From: Camarhynchus parvulus
Lineage: Eukaryota > Chordata > Aves > Passeriformes > Thraupidae
DNA: 64,000 nucleotides
Assembly (NCBI RefSeq): GCF_901933205.1
Contig: NC_044573.1
Coordinates: 57,414,493-57,478,492, forward strand
Direction of reading: 5' to 3'
A program made the position numbers and the translations under genes. The notes below the pieces were generated by a model, which saw only the letters and a list, made by a program, of their open reading frames with translations, did not search any database and was not told the origin of the DNA. Positions 25,101-38,176 of the stretch are shown here, piece by piece (position 1 is the first letter of the stretch; each line of letters opens with the position of its first letter).

Positions 25101-28100
25101 CAACAGCTAGTTTAAAAAAAAAAATCCTCTGATACCACACAGCCATCTTTCTCCCAAAGCTACAGATGACAACGTAACTTTTAGATATACATCTGATACT
25201 GAAATAATTTCTTAAAAGTGTAATTCTAACAATCTTTCACCATAAATAATTAAAAAATTTTCTATATTCTTTCTTTATCTGGGTAAGATGGTGCTGACAA
25301 ATTTGTTCCATTGAGTGTCTATGTCTTTTTACTCATCAAAGGAGGATTTGGACGGAAGTTTCCATTTTTGCCTTTGTTTGTGTTGGCAACTTTACCAATG
25401 GGAATTACAAAAAATTTCACAGCCTGGCAAAGGGAGGAAGTGACATCTCCATATCCCCAAATTATCCAAGCTTTCAGCAGCTTGCTCCTTTTTCTGCTGT
25501 GCTAAACTATAGCCTTTTATTCCCTTCTCTTCCAGTGGCAGCATACAGCTTAAGCAAAATACAATCCTCCCTCTCTTAAATTTTATTAACATCACCCTTT
25601 GCTTTAAGCTGTTCCATGCTAAAGCCTAAGTTAATTTTTTTATCCCTAGGAAACAAAGGAAAACATAAGGTCATATTCTGTTCTTTATAGGCATTCATCA
25701 TTTTTTTGGTGGAATGCACCCCAGTAATCAGGAGCAGAATGTGGATAGTTTTGCCAAAATATCATGGCATTAAACTCATCACTACAGTGTAGCAAGTAAC
25801 TTAGTGTTACTAAACACTAAGTGCTTTTTAAATTTGTAAAACACCTAAGAATTCTACACTCCCTCAGTATTTTTCAAACATACAGATTTGCAATGGGAAA
25901 TACCATGGTATTAGTGACCCCTTATGACAACACTCTTCTGGAGTAATGTGTCCATCTAAAATTATCCATGATACAGTAGCAAAATTTGGCTCTTGCTGCG
26001 TTTTTTTTTTTTAACCTAGTATTTCTGTGTATAAAGTTTTATTTCATTGCATCCAGTTTTCTTCTCACCACACTCGCAATTCAGCTACAGTGAGTGGGGT
26101 TGCACTGTTGTGAGAACAAAATCTGGATCAGGATACAGATTTCAACACCACCCTCCTCAAAAATATAGTGTTTCAGAGTTTTTTTCCCAACCACAACTTC
26201 AAAGGTGGATCATCTTACAAGTGACTAGAGCTGGAGAGCAAACATCCTCCATCATCATAACAAATCTCTCAGCATCAGCATTTGGAAGAACTACTTGTTT
26301 TACATCATCATCTCTATTTCTGGACACAAGTGCAGAAATGCAGATAAGTTGCTTTTATCTACTAGCTAGATCTGCACATATAAATGAAGAATAAAATATC
26401 ACAAATCATAGTATTTTGTAACATGATTCAGCAGCTTTAATGAAAACAGGTTTCTGCCAGTTCCATGAGAACTTACTTTCACAGTGCTTCAAATGAAAAA
26501 AAAATCCCACGGTGAGGGTTTTTAATTGTATACTTTAAAATTTATACTGTCCTAAAACTTAAAAACTGAGAATAAAATTTAGAATTTTTTTTTTATTCTG
26601 CAGAGGAAGAAATGAACTGAAACAAAAGAATGAACACACAAAATGAAAGAATAAAACCTAGTAAATTTTGCATGCAAACAAAACTGTCCAAACTGGGAGC
26701 CAAGCACTAAACCCAAATGGTTTATACAAGTAAAAACCATTGCTGGTATTTCCTCACAGTACCTGAAAGCAATTGCTCCTAACTTTGAAAGTAATGCGGT
26801 GATTCTGGTCATTTCCCTTACAGGGAGAGTACAAATAAACCTTTTTCTTCTCCCTCAGACATCCCTAGCTGTATTTTGACAATTTTTAGGATACAAGGAA
26901 GTGGTTTGGAGATACACATTTAAGCAAATTACTTTTTAAAAATATTGGTTTCTATGTCAATACAAGTATTCAACATAATCTATTAAAAAGCATATGCATG
27001 TGATTATCTCTTCACATGTGAGTAGTTTCATTGGCTTTAGTAAGTGTTTAATTCACACAGTGCAGTTAGATATATGTGTAAATCACCACAAGAATGGAAT
27101 CTGAATTGAAAAAGTGTTAAGTATTTACCAGGAATTTCAGTCTATTCTCCTATCCAGATTTGTAATACTTGTTTTCAACAAAAAAGACATGGCACTGTGC
27201 AAGTGCATTTAGAAATGAGAATTAACTGCTCACATTTATTTCTAGAGATGTACAAACACCTTGAGATATTATTAAAAAAGTACATAGTGGATGAAAATAT
27301 TAAAATACTACTTTAGAGATTTGAAACATTTCAAGCACACATATATTAATTCAAAATGAATCAGCTATAAATATCTTCACTTTTAGCAAGAGTTCAAGGG
27401 AATATTAGAAAATACCAAAGAGTATTTTAAATAACTTAAGGTGCACAGCAGAGAGAGAAAATATGCAACTTGGCAATGAAAATATGTAGTTAAAATAAAG
27501 CAGAACCGTTTCACTACAAGAAAAATGGTATCACCTATTTAGAGTAGCTGACTGGGAAAAGCATGTATGCAAGGTTTCTGGTGATTTGGCCCAAAACTGT
27601 GGACAGAGCAGGGCATAACCCTAACCAGTTCCCTATTACTGGGTGTAACTGCAGCTCTGCTTTCTGTCTCTGCTGTGAATGCACAAATGCTGTATTAAAG
27701 CAACTGAGAGATAAAAGGAAAATTGAAACAACCTCCCAAGTGCATTTAAAAAAATTATATGAATGCCTGGCTATGCCTGCACAGAAGGGCAGGGTAGGAA
27801 AACACAGTCCCAAGTGCAGTCCTCCTGCCCAGAATTCCTGTGTGAGAGTTTCAGGAGCAGGAACCACGGCCAACAGAAAAGGAATAGACCTATTTTTTTT
27901 TCCTCAATGAGTGCTGCACTCCAGAGATGGCTGAGAGCTCAGTCTAGAAGATACCAAGCGTGATATCTCTGCCTTCATTCTCTACTATGAATTAGATTAC
28001 CAGATTAGATCTTTGTATAATAGAGGATACAATGAAATACTTATGAAAGTGGATGTTACTGATGATTTTTAAAGTAGATCCAAGGGTCAGCCCCTGGTCT

Positions 28101-28255
28101 GGTGAAGTTACGGAATAATCTGCCAGGACAAGAAGATCAAACTTACTTCTATAATATATGGATTTGTTGTTGTGAAATACAAATATTTCTATATGACCAA
28201 ACCAAAACTATTTAATATTTGTGAATTTTTTATTTTTCATGAAATCATTTTGGGC
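22144..28255. other. non-coding, AT-rich, no gene seen
   Basis: No gene is recognised. An A-rich run sits at about 24588-24616. A GC-richer segment at 24040-24290 contains open frames on both strands but nothing identifiable; it could be an unclassified old interspersed repeat. The stretch 27740-27960 is also somewhat GC-richer, without recognisable content. Confidence 0.5.
22653..22670 (+). mobile_element. possible CR1 3'-terminal remnant
   Basis: TCTGTGATTCTATGATCC resembles the short repeated terminus (ATTCTATGATTCT type) at the 3' end of CR1 LINEs in sense orientation. Almost no element body is recognisable upstream, so it may be a tiny truncated insertion or coincidence. Confidence 0.3.
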
Positions 28256-28545
28256 ATAGAGACATCCATGCTCTCTTGTGGCAGTGAATTCCAAATCTTT
28301 ATTATGTGTCGGTAGAAAAATATTCCTTTTTATTAGGCTGAAATGTACTTCAGTTTCTCTTCATACTCCCTATATTGCATCATTTGACTCACTGTCTCTA
28401 TTGTAGTCATTATTGCATACACATTACTGCACTCATCTGTCAACTATATCTGTCACAGTCCATAAAGGAGAGCTGGGGGTTTGAATATCTTTATTAATTT
28501 CCATTTCCCATATCTGAATTTTGTAATTCTTCCAAATCCTTAGCA
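28256..28545 (-). mobile_element. old degenerate CR1-like LINE fragment
   Basis: Read on the plus strand, the order of words (a CTCTTGTGGCAGTGAATTCCA-type start, then TTATTATGTGT with AAAAATATTCCTTTTTA, later TTGTAATTCTTCCAAAT) follows the antisense layout of ancient amniote CR1 LINEs, as I know it from reptile copies. The element therefore lies on the minus strand. It is heavily mutated and lacks the well-preserved avian 3' terminus of the younger copies in this window, so it appears much older. Boundaries are approximate. Confidence 0.5.
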
Positions 28546-31500
28546 TGTTGAGCAAATAGAATTGAACGCAAGGCATGGATTTTATTTTTTTCTTTACTGG
28601 AAAAGAAACCCAACACTGTGAACCTAGCAGCTGATGTTTTTAGTCAAACAAAATCTAAAGTTCTGGTTTCTATAATAAGATTTACTATACAGAAAAAGAG
28701 GGAGTGACAGCCACAGATTACTATGGTAGTTTTTCGAGCTCAGAGGGATGCATTGTCTCAGAGCTGGTTTTTGAGAGAGGAGCACAAACAGGACCTGGAG
28801 GTGCACCGAGTTTAAGAATAACCTAAGCATCAGCTCGAAGAAGAATTCTGGGGAGCAGGGGGACAAGTAGCTTGAAACAGCTACCACCCCAACAGAACGT
28901 AGGGAATCAAACAGAAATAAAAGCTGAAGGACTGTTTCAAAGAACAAATGTGTGAATGAACAATCAACCTCGAGCATTTGGAAAACATTAACTCATGCCT
29001 TCCATTTGACACTACATGAAAAGATCATACAGCTTCCTACTGCATGAAAAAAACTCTGTGTCTTGATTTCTCTGGATCTTTATCGTATGTACCTCCTCAG
29101 CACAGATAAGGATGAAATTGGGGATCCTTAAAAGTTGAAGATGGAAAATTGAATTTTTTTATTACATCTCTGTTTTTCTAATAAAATATTACAGATGTTT
29201 AGATTTCAGAATTTAATAAATAAATCAGCTGAGGAGTTCTGAATCAAAATTAAGTTAAACAGAAGCCATTTTCTGAAGGCCAGAGAACAAATTCAGATGG
29301 TTAAGTCAACTCAAAGGGAATAAAAATAAGAATGAATAGGAACAAGAGCTGTGCTAACAGTAAAAAGGCAGAAAATGGGTACTACAAGAATGTTACAGTC
29401 TGGAAGATTTTTTAAACTTCCATAGGAATTTTGGGAACTAAATCACAGGTTTTTGACATTTCAGTCATTAAAACAGTTTTCACAGTCACTTCTTGGCTAA
29501 ATAAAAGGATATAAAACTAATTTAATCGACATGAAAGAATTAGAGCTGAGTGACATAAAAACCCTAAAGATGTCATATTTTGATAAAAGACAACTAAAAG
29601 TCACTAACTTCGAGCATAAATCAGGATAACCATTATCAAAGAATGGCTTGAGTTGTAAGGACCCCAACATGCACCTAGCCCCTAACCCGCTGCCTTTGGC
29701 GGTTGGTATACTACAATATAAAACAGGTTACAGAAAAGCATCTTTCAGAATTTGTCTTGATGTTTAAATTTTGCAAGGTTGGAAGGTTGTGAAGAGCTGA
29801 TTCTTGAGCAGATTCACATGCCACTCCAACTTTAAGTTGGTCTGAAAGTCTACCAGGATAAGACTGAGGCACCGATATCACTCATGCAAGCTGCCCAAAG
29901 GCGTGGTGGATATGGCTATCTGGATATGGCAACTCTGTCTTGCTAAAGCGGTGGCCAGTTTCTTCAAGGGGCTATTAGAGTACCTGGAAAGGTAGCAGAA
30001 ATAATGAAAGGTATCAAAACATTCTAAAAGACTTGTGTCCAACATATGCAAAAACTGTCAGAGAAACCACATTTCAAAGTACAGGCATTTTCTACCATTT
30101 AAATGTTTTGTATTTGCTTTCAAGTATGTTAAATTATATTTGTAATAACATGGTTCCATACCAACACCAAAACTTACTACAATTACTGAGTGAATACAAT
30201 TTTTTTTTAAAAATAGTGTTAATGAGACATTATTAAACATATAAACAAGAACTTCCATTTTTAATCTCAGACACAAATAGGAAGAAAAATTTCTAATTAT
30301 ACCTCAAGACTAAGAAGTAAACTACAAATATAATTACACAATAATTGTAATTGCTTTACAATTCATAATGGATAACACCTTACAATTGTTTATTTTCCAG
30401 AAAATATTTTGTTGACATCTGCACAGAAAGGAGTTTTCCTAGAGACTTCTAATTCCAGTTTAAGAAGACTGACAGGAAAATGAAGGGAAATAAATTTCCT
30501 CTACCTCTAATGTAAAGGAATTCAATTAAGATATGCAAAAAGCAGGAACTTTATTCCTTTTCCAATTCATATAATGGACAAAAAATTAGAAGCTGAGCTG
30601 AGCTTTACTAGTCAAACTAATATTTTAAAGGTTTCTGATACATGGATCTTCAAAGACATCTAAGCAGGAAAAAACCTAATTGTAATTCAAACTCATTTTT
30701 TCAGAGGTCAGCAATTAATTTAAACTGTAGCATATGAAAATCTTCCTGTATATCTTTCAAATACCTTTACGTATCCAAATGGCTTTGAAAATCTGTCTAA
30801 ATATGATGATTAGTTCACTTAGTATCTGCCGTTAATAATTCTCTTCTCTAATAAATCCTTTAGACTTACATGAAAATATTTTGTTACATATTCAAACTAT
30901 TTACAACTGTCTTATTTTAATAAAAGAAATTAAATATTGTTTTCCTGAATTTGCGACCCTGATTTGCATCCAAACTGCAAGTTGATCCAAATAATTGGTT
31001 CAAATTTAGATTTCTACAAAATAACAAATGTAGTATCCTTGTTTTTAACAAGATTTAAACTGAGAATCAGAGGTTGTCTAAGACTGCAAAATTAGGTCTT
31101 TTTCAGGAGTCATGTGAGACAGGTACATATTTCTTGAATATATTGTCAAGGAGACGGTTTCTAAGAAAAATCCAATTTTAAAATACTCATAAAAAGCAAA
31201 ATAAAGTCTTGGGGTTTTTTTCTAATGGGTGGTTCAAACTGCAGTTAGAATTGTTCTTTAAAACACTTTGACTAAAACCAGGCAATGCTGGGAAGCTGAA
31301 TGACTTGAGTTAATTCTACAAAGTCTTACACAAGAACAAGAAGATTAAAATTTTTAGCATCTGATCTTCCACCACCAAAGTCAAGAGCAGATCTACCACG
31401 GATGCCATAGGCCAGATCCTGTCTTAACTCTTGGGATGGCAGAACAGGCCTCAACACTGCTATGAGTGACTCTACAATCACCAAATAGGCCAATTTATAT

Positions 31501-32675
31501 CCATACTCATTCACGGATTGTAGATTACATCTTTATATGTATCATTTCTGAATTCAAGTTACTAAATATGTTTCAGCTTATAAAAATGTTGCTGATACAA
31601 GGTAGGGTGAGGAGAAAGGATAAGCAGGTAATGCAACTAAAAGGAGCACACATTAATAGGTTAGTTATCCATTCCTATAGTAACTTACACCTCCTTCTGG
31701 CTCTTTGGTATGTAAATTAAAGTGACTGAAACCAATTTACATTCACATGTATACAGCAGAAACTGGGTGGAAATCTAGATTGGCTGAACTTACAAATTCC
31801 AATTTCTTGGCAAGTTAGATATCTCAACTAAAATCTCCTTATCCATTTATACATTAGGAAATGTGGACAAACCAATTATGGAACAGACACAGACCCTGTG
31901 AGATCAAAAGCAGATCAGTATGCAAGCATGATAAGCCTAATGAAAACATGGTTTCAAATGGCATATTTTATACTCAGTAGGAGCCAACTGGGACTACAGA
32001 ACATGGAAAAAAAAGTAAACAGGTACAAGTCTAAATGCAGAGAGTTTAGGTCTGCATCCTGTGGGGAGCAGGCACTTCTCAACAGTTAAGGGAAGGCTAA
32101 GTTAACACCACAGGGATTGTTCTGACTTTGAGCCAAGGCAATTTTAGGGGACTGCACAGCATTATGGCTGTCCTGCCCAAGAACACCAGAATGTTCAACA
32201 GAGCTGCACTCTTCCAAGTAGAAGGTGTCCCACTGGCCAAGGTTTAATTTTGCAACTTAACAATGATATTAAACATTTGTCCGGATCTCAGTATGTGCCT
32301 GACGAAAGAATAGGATAGAGTGTTAAATATATAAAGACTAGCCAGTATTACTCTCAAATCTGTCATCTAGTGAATGCATCTGGGAGAAGCTGGACAGAAA
32401 ACTACAACCTTTAAAATAAATCCACAGATCACTGAAATCTTGCAATAGTAGCTCTCCCTGGATGCTGCAGACGAATTGGATCAGCAGACAGCTTTGCAAA
32501 CACAGACACACTGGGCGTGGGTGCACACCCACCCTCCAAACCAGATTTTGGCAAGCCACTGTGCCAGAAGTGCATTCTCTCTCTTCTGACTGGACAGTAT
32601 TATTTTTATGTGCAGTTTGCTGAACAAAATAGTCTCCGCAGCCTTTGGATAATGAATCCCTTAAACAAATCTAAG

Positions 32676-32678
<3 letters not shown>
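28546..32678. other. non-coding, no gene seen
   Basis: No coding gene, RNA or repeat is firmly recognised. At 29655-29705 an unusually C-rich string with two CpGs (AACCCGCTGCCTTTGGCGGT) sits in AT-rich surroundings. The following 250 bases up to about 29995 look like a distinct, slightly GC-richer segment I cannot classify. An octamer ATTTGCAT is at 30962-30969. Confidence 0.5.
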
Positions 32679-32729
<51 letters not shown>

Positions 32730-32736
32730 ATGTGTG
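32679..32736 (+). repeat. (TG)n dinucleotide microsatellite, 25 perfect copies
   Basis: TG repeats without interruption for 50 bases (32679-32728), then CA and three more TG units. The uninterrupted length suggests it is polymorphic. Alternating purine-pyrimidine TG tracts are prone to left-handed DNA. Frames crossing it (32517-32777 plus, 32606-32797 minus) translate to Cys-Val or His-Thr repeats and are not genes. Confidence 0.97.
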
Positions 32737-34659
32737 AAACTGTGACTTCTTTGAGTGTTCCCAGCCCTATATTATAATAATACTCAACTTGCTCCAAACC
32801 CTACAGCAGTTACTTGGAAGACTCCTCTAAGCATCAGTGAGCTTTGGATCAGCTTCTGGAAAACAAAGCCAACTTAAAGTTTGACTGTAATGCACACATG
32901 TATGCAGGAATCCACCAGATGCAGAAAATAAACCTGTCTGCTGACACACAGTGGTACATCCTGCATTTCAACAGAACACAGTGACACAAGGGCCAACTGG
33001 CCCCTGAGTTCAGTGGCTCAGAACCAAGAGAAACGAGCCCCTCTAATGAAGCACAAGGTATTCTGTTTGAAGGCACATGCAGATCCCAAATGGATACACA
33101 CTGTGCTAGCAGGGTGAGTCACACTGCATTCCTAGAACGTGTGATCTCCCTGCAGTCTGCCTGGGAGACTGTGCTGTTGCGTTGTGCTCCACAAACTTCT
33201 CAGACATCATCCAAATGAATGTAAACTTTTCTGCAGTCAACTCTGTCTAAGAACCTAAGTAGATATGTTCAAGATACCAAAAAAATATGCATTGAGCTGA
33301 ATATTCTGCCTTCAGCAGATGCTAAAAATGTGTAAAAACAAGGAAATCACATAGTGACGTCTACCCAAAATATTCTCCAATCCTCTCATCTTCAAATGTT
33401 AACTATTTAAACTGACACCTAAAAAGAGTAATTCTTTCCATTGTCACCCAATCTTTTTTGATCATTTAACTCGTTTCCTAATCTTCAAATTAAAACTTTA
33501 TCCATTTGAAAACCTACCCTCTCCTCCCAAACCTGCCAAATGTCCTCAGCAAACAGCTCCATGCAGAACATTTCTGTATGCTTTTTGAAACTACATGAAA
33601 AACAGATCAGCCAGATCTGCTTGTCCTGAGAGGGATATAAAACATCAGTGAGGCATGCAAACCTTTAACTCTCTTCTGTACAATTCCATAAAAGAGGAAT
33701 TGGGGGGGTGCAGGGGGGCAAGAGGAGACCTAAAATTCTTACTGGATGAAAAGTTCATTTTGAATTATACCAAAGTATATACTATATGTCACATATACTG
33801 AGAAATTTGTAAGATTTTAATTAAAAAAAAACTAACAAAAACGAAAACAAATCTTCTTGTAGTAAAACAATATAAAAATAATTTCACCAAGAGTTTGGCA
33901 TGTTTCAAATTTTGATGGTTTTTGTCAAATTTTTACGATTTACTTTTAAATGAGACAAAGAGTTCTTTTAGGCTGAGATATGTTTCTTTCTTTAATTTGC
34001 ATCCTACAAAATTTTACTGAATCACATTGCATACTCTACTTATTTAAAGCACAATATAATTATCCTGTATGATACTTTTAATTACTCCTATCATACATTA
34101 TAGATTCTACAGAACAAACAGTCCAAACATAATTGTATTATGTCCCCTTAGATTCTATAGAAATTTGACAGAGTCAAAACTGTCCTTTCTAAAATCCTTG
34201 GCACTTGAGAATACTACGGGACGCAGACAAGAAAATCTCTGGAATGCAAATGATTCCTGTTACAAATAATTTTCAACAGTCCCAAAATAAAAGAAAATAA
34301 TTTCAGTCTGTTATTTCTATCTATTTCTGCTCTTTCCTCTGCTTGATGCAAGTGATAAGTCGTTATGAGGTCCAGCAGCTGTTATGGAACATTTATGTGA
34401 GTTTGGGAGGGATGAAGAAACAAAGCCACCTTCTACCATGTACCTAGCAGTGTAAAGAATTTGATTACAAATCCCTTTTTCCTTTCTAAAAAGCCACATA
34501 GTTATCATGTGACTGTGCAGTTTTCTAGGAAGGAAAGGTTACATAAAGGTGGTACTAGAATTTGCTGCCTTCTCCAGTCACCACTGCCAACAAAGCTGGG
34601 AAATTCTTTGGGAACAAGTGCTGGGTGCCACTGAAGAATATGATAGTTGCCTCAGCCTA
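32737..34659. other. non-coding, no gene seen
   Basis: Nothing recognisable as a gene. A G-rich patch lies at about 33701-33718. The stretch 33780-34060 is strongly AT-rich. A perfect octamer ATTTGCAT occurs near 33995. Confidence 0.5.
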
Positions 34660-34714
34660 GGACTCAATGATCCTTGCAGGTCCCTTCCAACTGAGAACAT
34701 TCTGGGATTCTATA
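34660..34714 (+). mobile_element. CR1 LINE 3'-end fragment, sense orientation
   Basis: The string from GGACTCAATGATCC through AGGTCCCTTCCAACTGAG to CATTCTGGGATTCTAT is the characteristic CR1 3' end (GGACTCGATGATC ... GGTCCCTTCCAACTC ... ATTCTATGATTCT). The insert is severely 5'-truncated, as is usual for CR1, or its upstream part has decayed beyond recognition. Several mismatches indicate moderate age. It supplies part of the 106-codon frame at 34549-34869, which is therefore not a gene. Confidence 0.75.
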
Positions 34715-35741
34715 TTTGCTCCTTCTCTCATCCAATGAGGCCCAAATGTGGGTTGTGCTATCAGGCTAATGGTAGCATACAAAAATTGCAAAAAGAGCTG
34801 CTCTGTGTGGGAGGTTATTACTTACACTCCTCAGCATCAACAGCTCCTGTTCCAACTTTGGTCTTTTGATTCTTTGTGAAGCAAAATGATTTTTCAATGA
34901 GAGACAATGAAGGGAAACCAAATATTCATGAAATGCTGGAACTAAAACAAATGGCAGTTCCTTCAAAACAAATACCGATGGTTGGTGAGCCCAGCCCAGG
35001 AGACCAAAGAAGAAAACACTCTATAAGCAGCAAATAATCAGCTCTGGACTTGTGGAACCAGTTTGCAATTGGCGAGTGAGTGCACAGTGGTGTTCTGCTT
35101 GTTAAAGGAGATAAAGACAAAAAAGGTTCACTCCTCGTGAAAGACTTGTGGAGTATTTGTGGCTGGTACTGTTAAAGACCATTTCTCCTATGCCATCCAT
35201 ACTTCCTTGATAAAATTCTGGTATGGCCAAGCACAGAAGTCCTTATAAACAGCATTCATATTACAAACACAAATGTAGTCCACAAGAAGATGGACATTAC
35301 AACAGAAGGTGGGAGAAGTTGCATACATGAGCACATGAATAAACATAGGTGTGACAGAACAGACCAGCCCAAAGCCTCACACATTTTGGGCAGAGCCTCA
35401 ATAAACTAAACCCACTCTGCTTACCTCTAAAATATCCTTATGATAATTAAGTACAGAAATAAGAGTTTATTTATTGAAGAATGAAGGTGGCTGGTTATAT
35501 AAGGATTGAATCAAATGAAATATTAAAAGAAAAGTTACTCAACAGAAAGAGGACTAATATTCTGCCTTAAAATTTGAAACAGAAATCAAACTCAACAAAA
35601 TAAACATCAGTATAGCACAAAAACCCCCATAACACAGCTTCATGAAAAGCTCTGCTCTTCTAAAGTAGGTCTTTTCTTAGAAACAGACCAGACACAGCTC
35701 TCATTTATTATTTATGGTGCCTTGTGTCCATGTCAGCTCCC
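34715..35741. other. non-coding, no feature seen
   Basis: No gene, RNA or repeat family is recognised between the CR1 fragment and the homeodomain-motif cluster. Confidence 0.5.
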
Positions 35742-35851
35742 GATTAATAATTAAAATTAATCTCATTAAGGCAGACTTCATTACAGGATAATTTAATTAA
35801 ATGATGAATTGGCTCCCAGATGTCACCATTTGTGCCATCTTTTAAAAGATG
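35742..35851. promoter_or_regulatory. candidate enhancer: homeodomain-motif-dense segment with three palindromes
   Basis: Within 110 bases there are an inverted GATTAAT/ATTAATC pair (35742-35748 and 35756-35762), a 12-bp palindrome ATTTAATTAAAT (35791-35802) and a 16-bp perfect palindrome CATCTTTTAAAAGATG (35836-35851). Further TAAT/ATTA cores lie between them, with an E-box-like CATTTG at 35827-35832. Facing ATTA cores are the known target layout of homeodomain dimers. The sequence shows no simple repeat or transposon origin. Enhancer function is inference, and AT-rich composition alone produces some such motifs. Confidence 0.3.
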
Positions 35852-37706
35852 CTGCTGATGACACAGATTTATAAGGGTTTAGTCCTAACCAGAAAAGCTA
35901 CATTATGTGACAGATTTATAGCAATTTTCATAAGCAAAGCACAGAGCATGAAATATAATTCACATGAGGTGAGACAGGCACTTCCAAGTATAAACAAAGG
36001 TCTATGGATGTCTCTGTGTGGCAGGAGGAAGTATAAGAAGGTCAGCTCCAAGTTTGTTCAAAGGAACTCTAACCTCAGTACATGTGAAGATCCTACATAT
36101 CAGTATTGTAAGCCCTTGTGCTCCCTTGTACCACAAAGTAGCTGAGACAGCTGCAAATAAATCTATTTCAGATAGTTTAATAGAAAATTACTCTAGATTT
36201 GCAAATTCAGTGTCTCAAGAACTGCAGCAAACAGAGGAGTGAAAACAAGAATTGTCACTGGTAGCAGAGGAATATGAACCTGGGCTGTATAAAACTTCCC
36301 ACTACCTTTTTCATAATGCTATGCAGGTTTTCTCTTGATAATTACAAAAAAAAAAAAAATCTGGTGGAATAGCAGCTGCAAGTGAATCAGCACAATCAGA
36401 ATAGGCCTGATAATGAAGGCGTTTCATAACCCACAGAGCAAACAAAACAAAGAGCCAGTAGTGACACCAAATGCAGGTTCAAAACAGTGGAAAAGTGCTT
36501 TCTTTATTATTTCTCCAGTGTCCCATATGTCAAAGTGACAGTTTACATTCCAGAAAACCTCAGAGAACTTTTTAAAAAGTCTTAGTGTAAGAGAAAATGA
36601 AGAAGTAGGAAGCTGAATTACTAGGATGCACCACTCCAATATGTGCATTTGTGGGCCAGCAGTGCTACTTTCAGGCAATTGCATTTTCCTAAGGCATGAC
36701 CAGCAGCCTGCTCTTGATCTACTTCATATTACTACTCTACCAAAACACAATTTAGTGTATGAAAAGCACCACATATGTTTAAGTTCATGATCACCAAACA
36801 ATTTTTGAATATATTTTTGACACAAAGAATAAGGCACAGAGAATGCACAAAGTCCCCACTTGAAGTAGTATTCTGTTCACACCAGAGTGCTCCAAATAAA
36901 GATGCAAGTTATCCTTCAGAACTGAAACATTTTGGTACTCATACGAAACCACCCAAAACACTTTGAATGCAGAAGTTGTACTTCCCTTGGGTGCCCCTGA
37001 ACCATTCAAACCATCTGAACTCTACCACAGGACTGCTGTTAACAAAGCCCTCAGTGGATACACCACCACTGCTCCTGCTTCTTATTGGGAATAAGCAAGG
37101 TAGTACTCACTCACAGGTGATAGATCTGGTAGCTGTTTTGATCACCAGACAATCTTACTAAACAGCCTGCTGGCTGTTATCAAAACTGTAACCAAGAGTT
37201 AAATCTAGAATATCCATTTCAGATTTTCAGAACTAAGTAGAATCTTGAGTTTTAATTTGCTTTTTGGGCTCCATCTACTATCCACAGAGGTAGAAAGACA
37301 ATGCCAAGGCAGTCAGCATGCTGTAAACACCTACCTGGTAGGAAATACTGATCTGGTGAAATGGGCTTGATTGTTAACCTCCTAATTACCAGTTAAATCG
37401 GTGATTCACCACTTTGTGGCTTGGCTTCTCAGCTATAACCCACCTGGCCCAGTAAGGAGCCTAGGGAAGACTACTGGCTTTTTTTTTTTTTTTTTAATGC
37501 TAGGATAGTGTACTCCAATAGAAAAGTAAAGAGACCGCTTGCAATAGATATAAACATATTTAAGCTCTCAGTCTGACTGATATGCAACAAAATATTTATC
37601 ATGAAGGATGTTCAGTTCTCATGTCCCAGAGGAATGAAAAACCCTCACAGATGGACACACATGCAGATATATCCCCCAAGGCCCTTAATGCCCTATGCCC
37701 CATGAA
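35852..37706. other. non-coding; A- and T-runs only
   Basis: No gene is recognised. An A14 run lies at 36346-36359 and a T17 run at 37479-37495. Neither has a recognisable retroelement body next to it. Frames of up to 98 codons have no similarity I know. Confidence 0.5.
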
Positions 37707-38176
37707 GTCACAGAATCAGAAAATATCCTGAGTTGGAAAACAACACCAGGGATCATCGAGTTAAACCCCTGGCCATGCACAGAACCAAGTGTGCACCAAG
37801 TGTGACACCCTGTGCCTGAGAGCATTGCCCAAATGCTTCTTGAACTCTGTCAGGCTGATGCTGTGACCACTTTCCTTGGGAGCCTGTTCCAGCTCCCAAG
37901 CACCTTCTGGGTAAAGAACCTTTTGCTATTATCCAACCTAAATCTCCCCTGACACAACTTCATGCCATTCCCTCAGGTCCTGTTGCTGGTCACCACAGAG
38001 ATCAGTGCCTGCCCCTTCTCTTCCCCTCACAAGGAAGTTGTAACTGCAGTGAGGTCTCCCTTCAGTCTCCTCCAGGCTGAACAGCCAAAGTGACCTCAGC
38101 CACTCCTCATACAGTTTCCCCTCCTGGCCCTTCACCATCCCCATGGCCTCCTTTGAAGCTTTCTAATGGCTTTTAT
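37707..38176 (-). mobile_element. CR1 LINE, 5'-truncated, minus strand
   Basis: On the plus strand the segment begins with the antisense CR1 terminus (TCACAGAATCAGAAAATATC, then CTGAGTTGGAAAACAACACC). It continues through the well-known order GGGATCATCGAGTTAAACCC, GCCTGAGAGCATTGCCCAAA, TTCTTGAACTCTGTCAGGCT, GGTAAAGAACCTTTTGCTAT and CTCCTCCAGGCTGAACAGCC to CTTTGAAGCTTTCTAATGGC. This is about the last 470 bases of a CR1 element inserted on the minus strand and truncated at its 5' end. The wording is that of a bird CR1 subfamily (CR1-J-like is my impression). No intact reverse-transcriptase frame is present, so it is inert. Confidence 0.92.

Noticed and set aside
34549..34869. 106-codon plus-strand frame
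   Set aside because: Its middle is the CR1 3' end at 34660-34714, so it is repeat-derived rather than a gene.
36346..36359. A14 run as a gene's poly-A or processed pseudogene tail
   Set aside because: The upstream frames and sequence match no gene I recognise, and no target-site duplication is apparent.
37479..37495. T17 run as a retroelement tail on the minus strand
   Set aside because: No recognisable element body or flanking duplication next to it. A simple homopolymer is sufficient.
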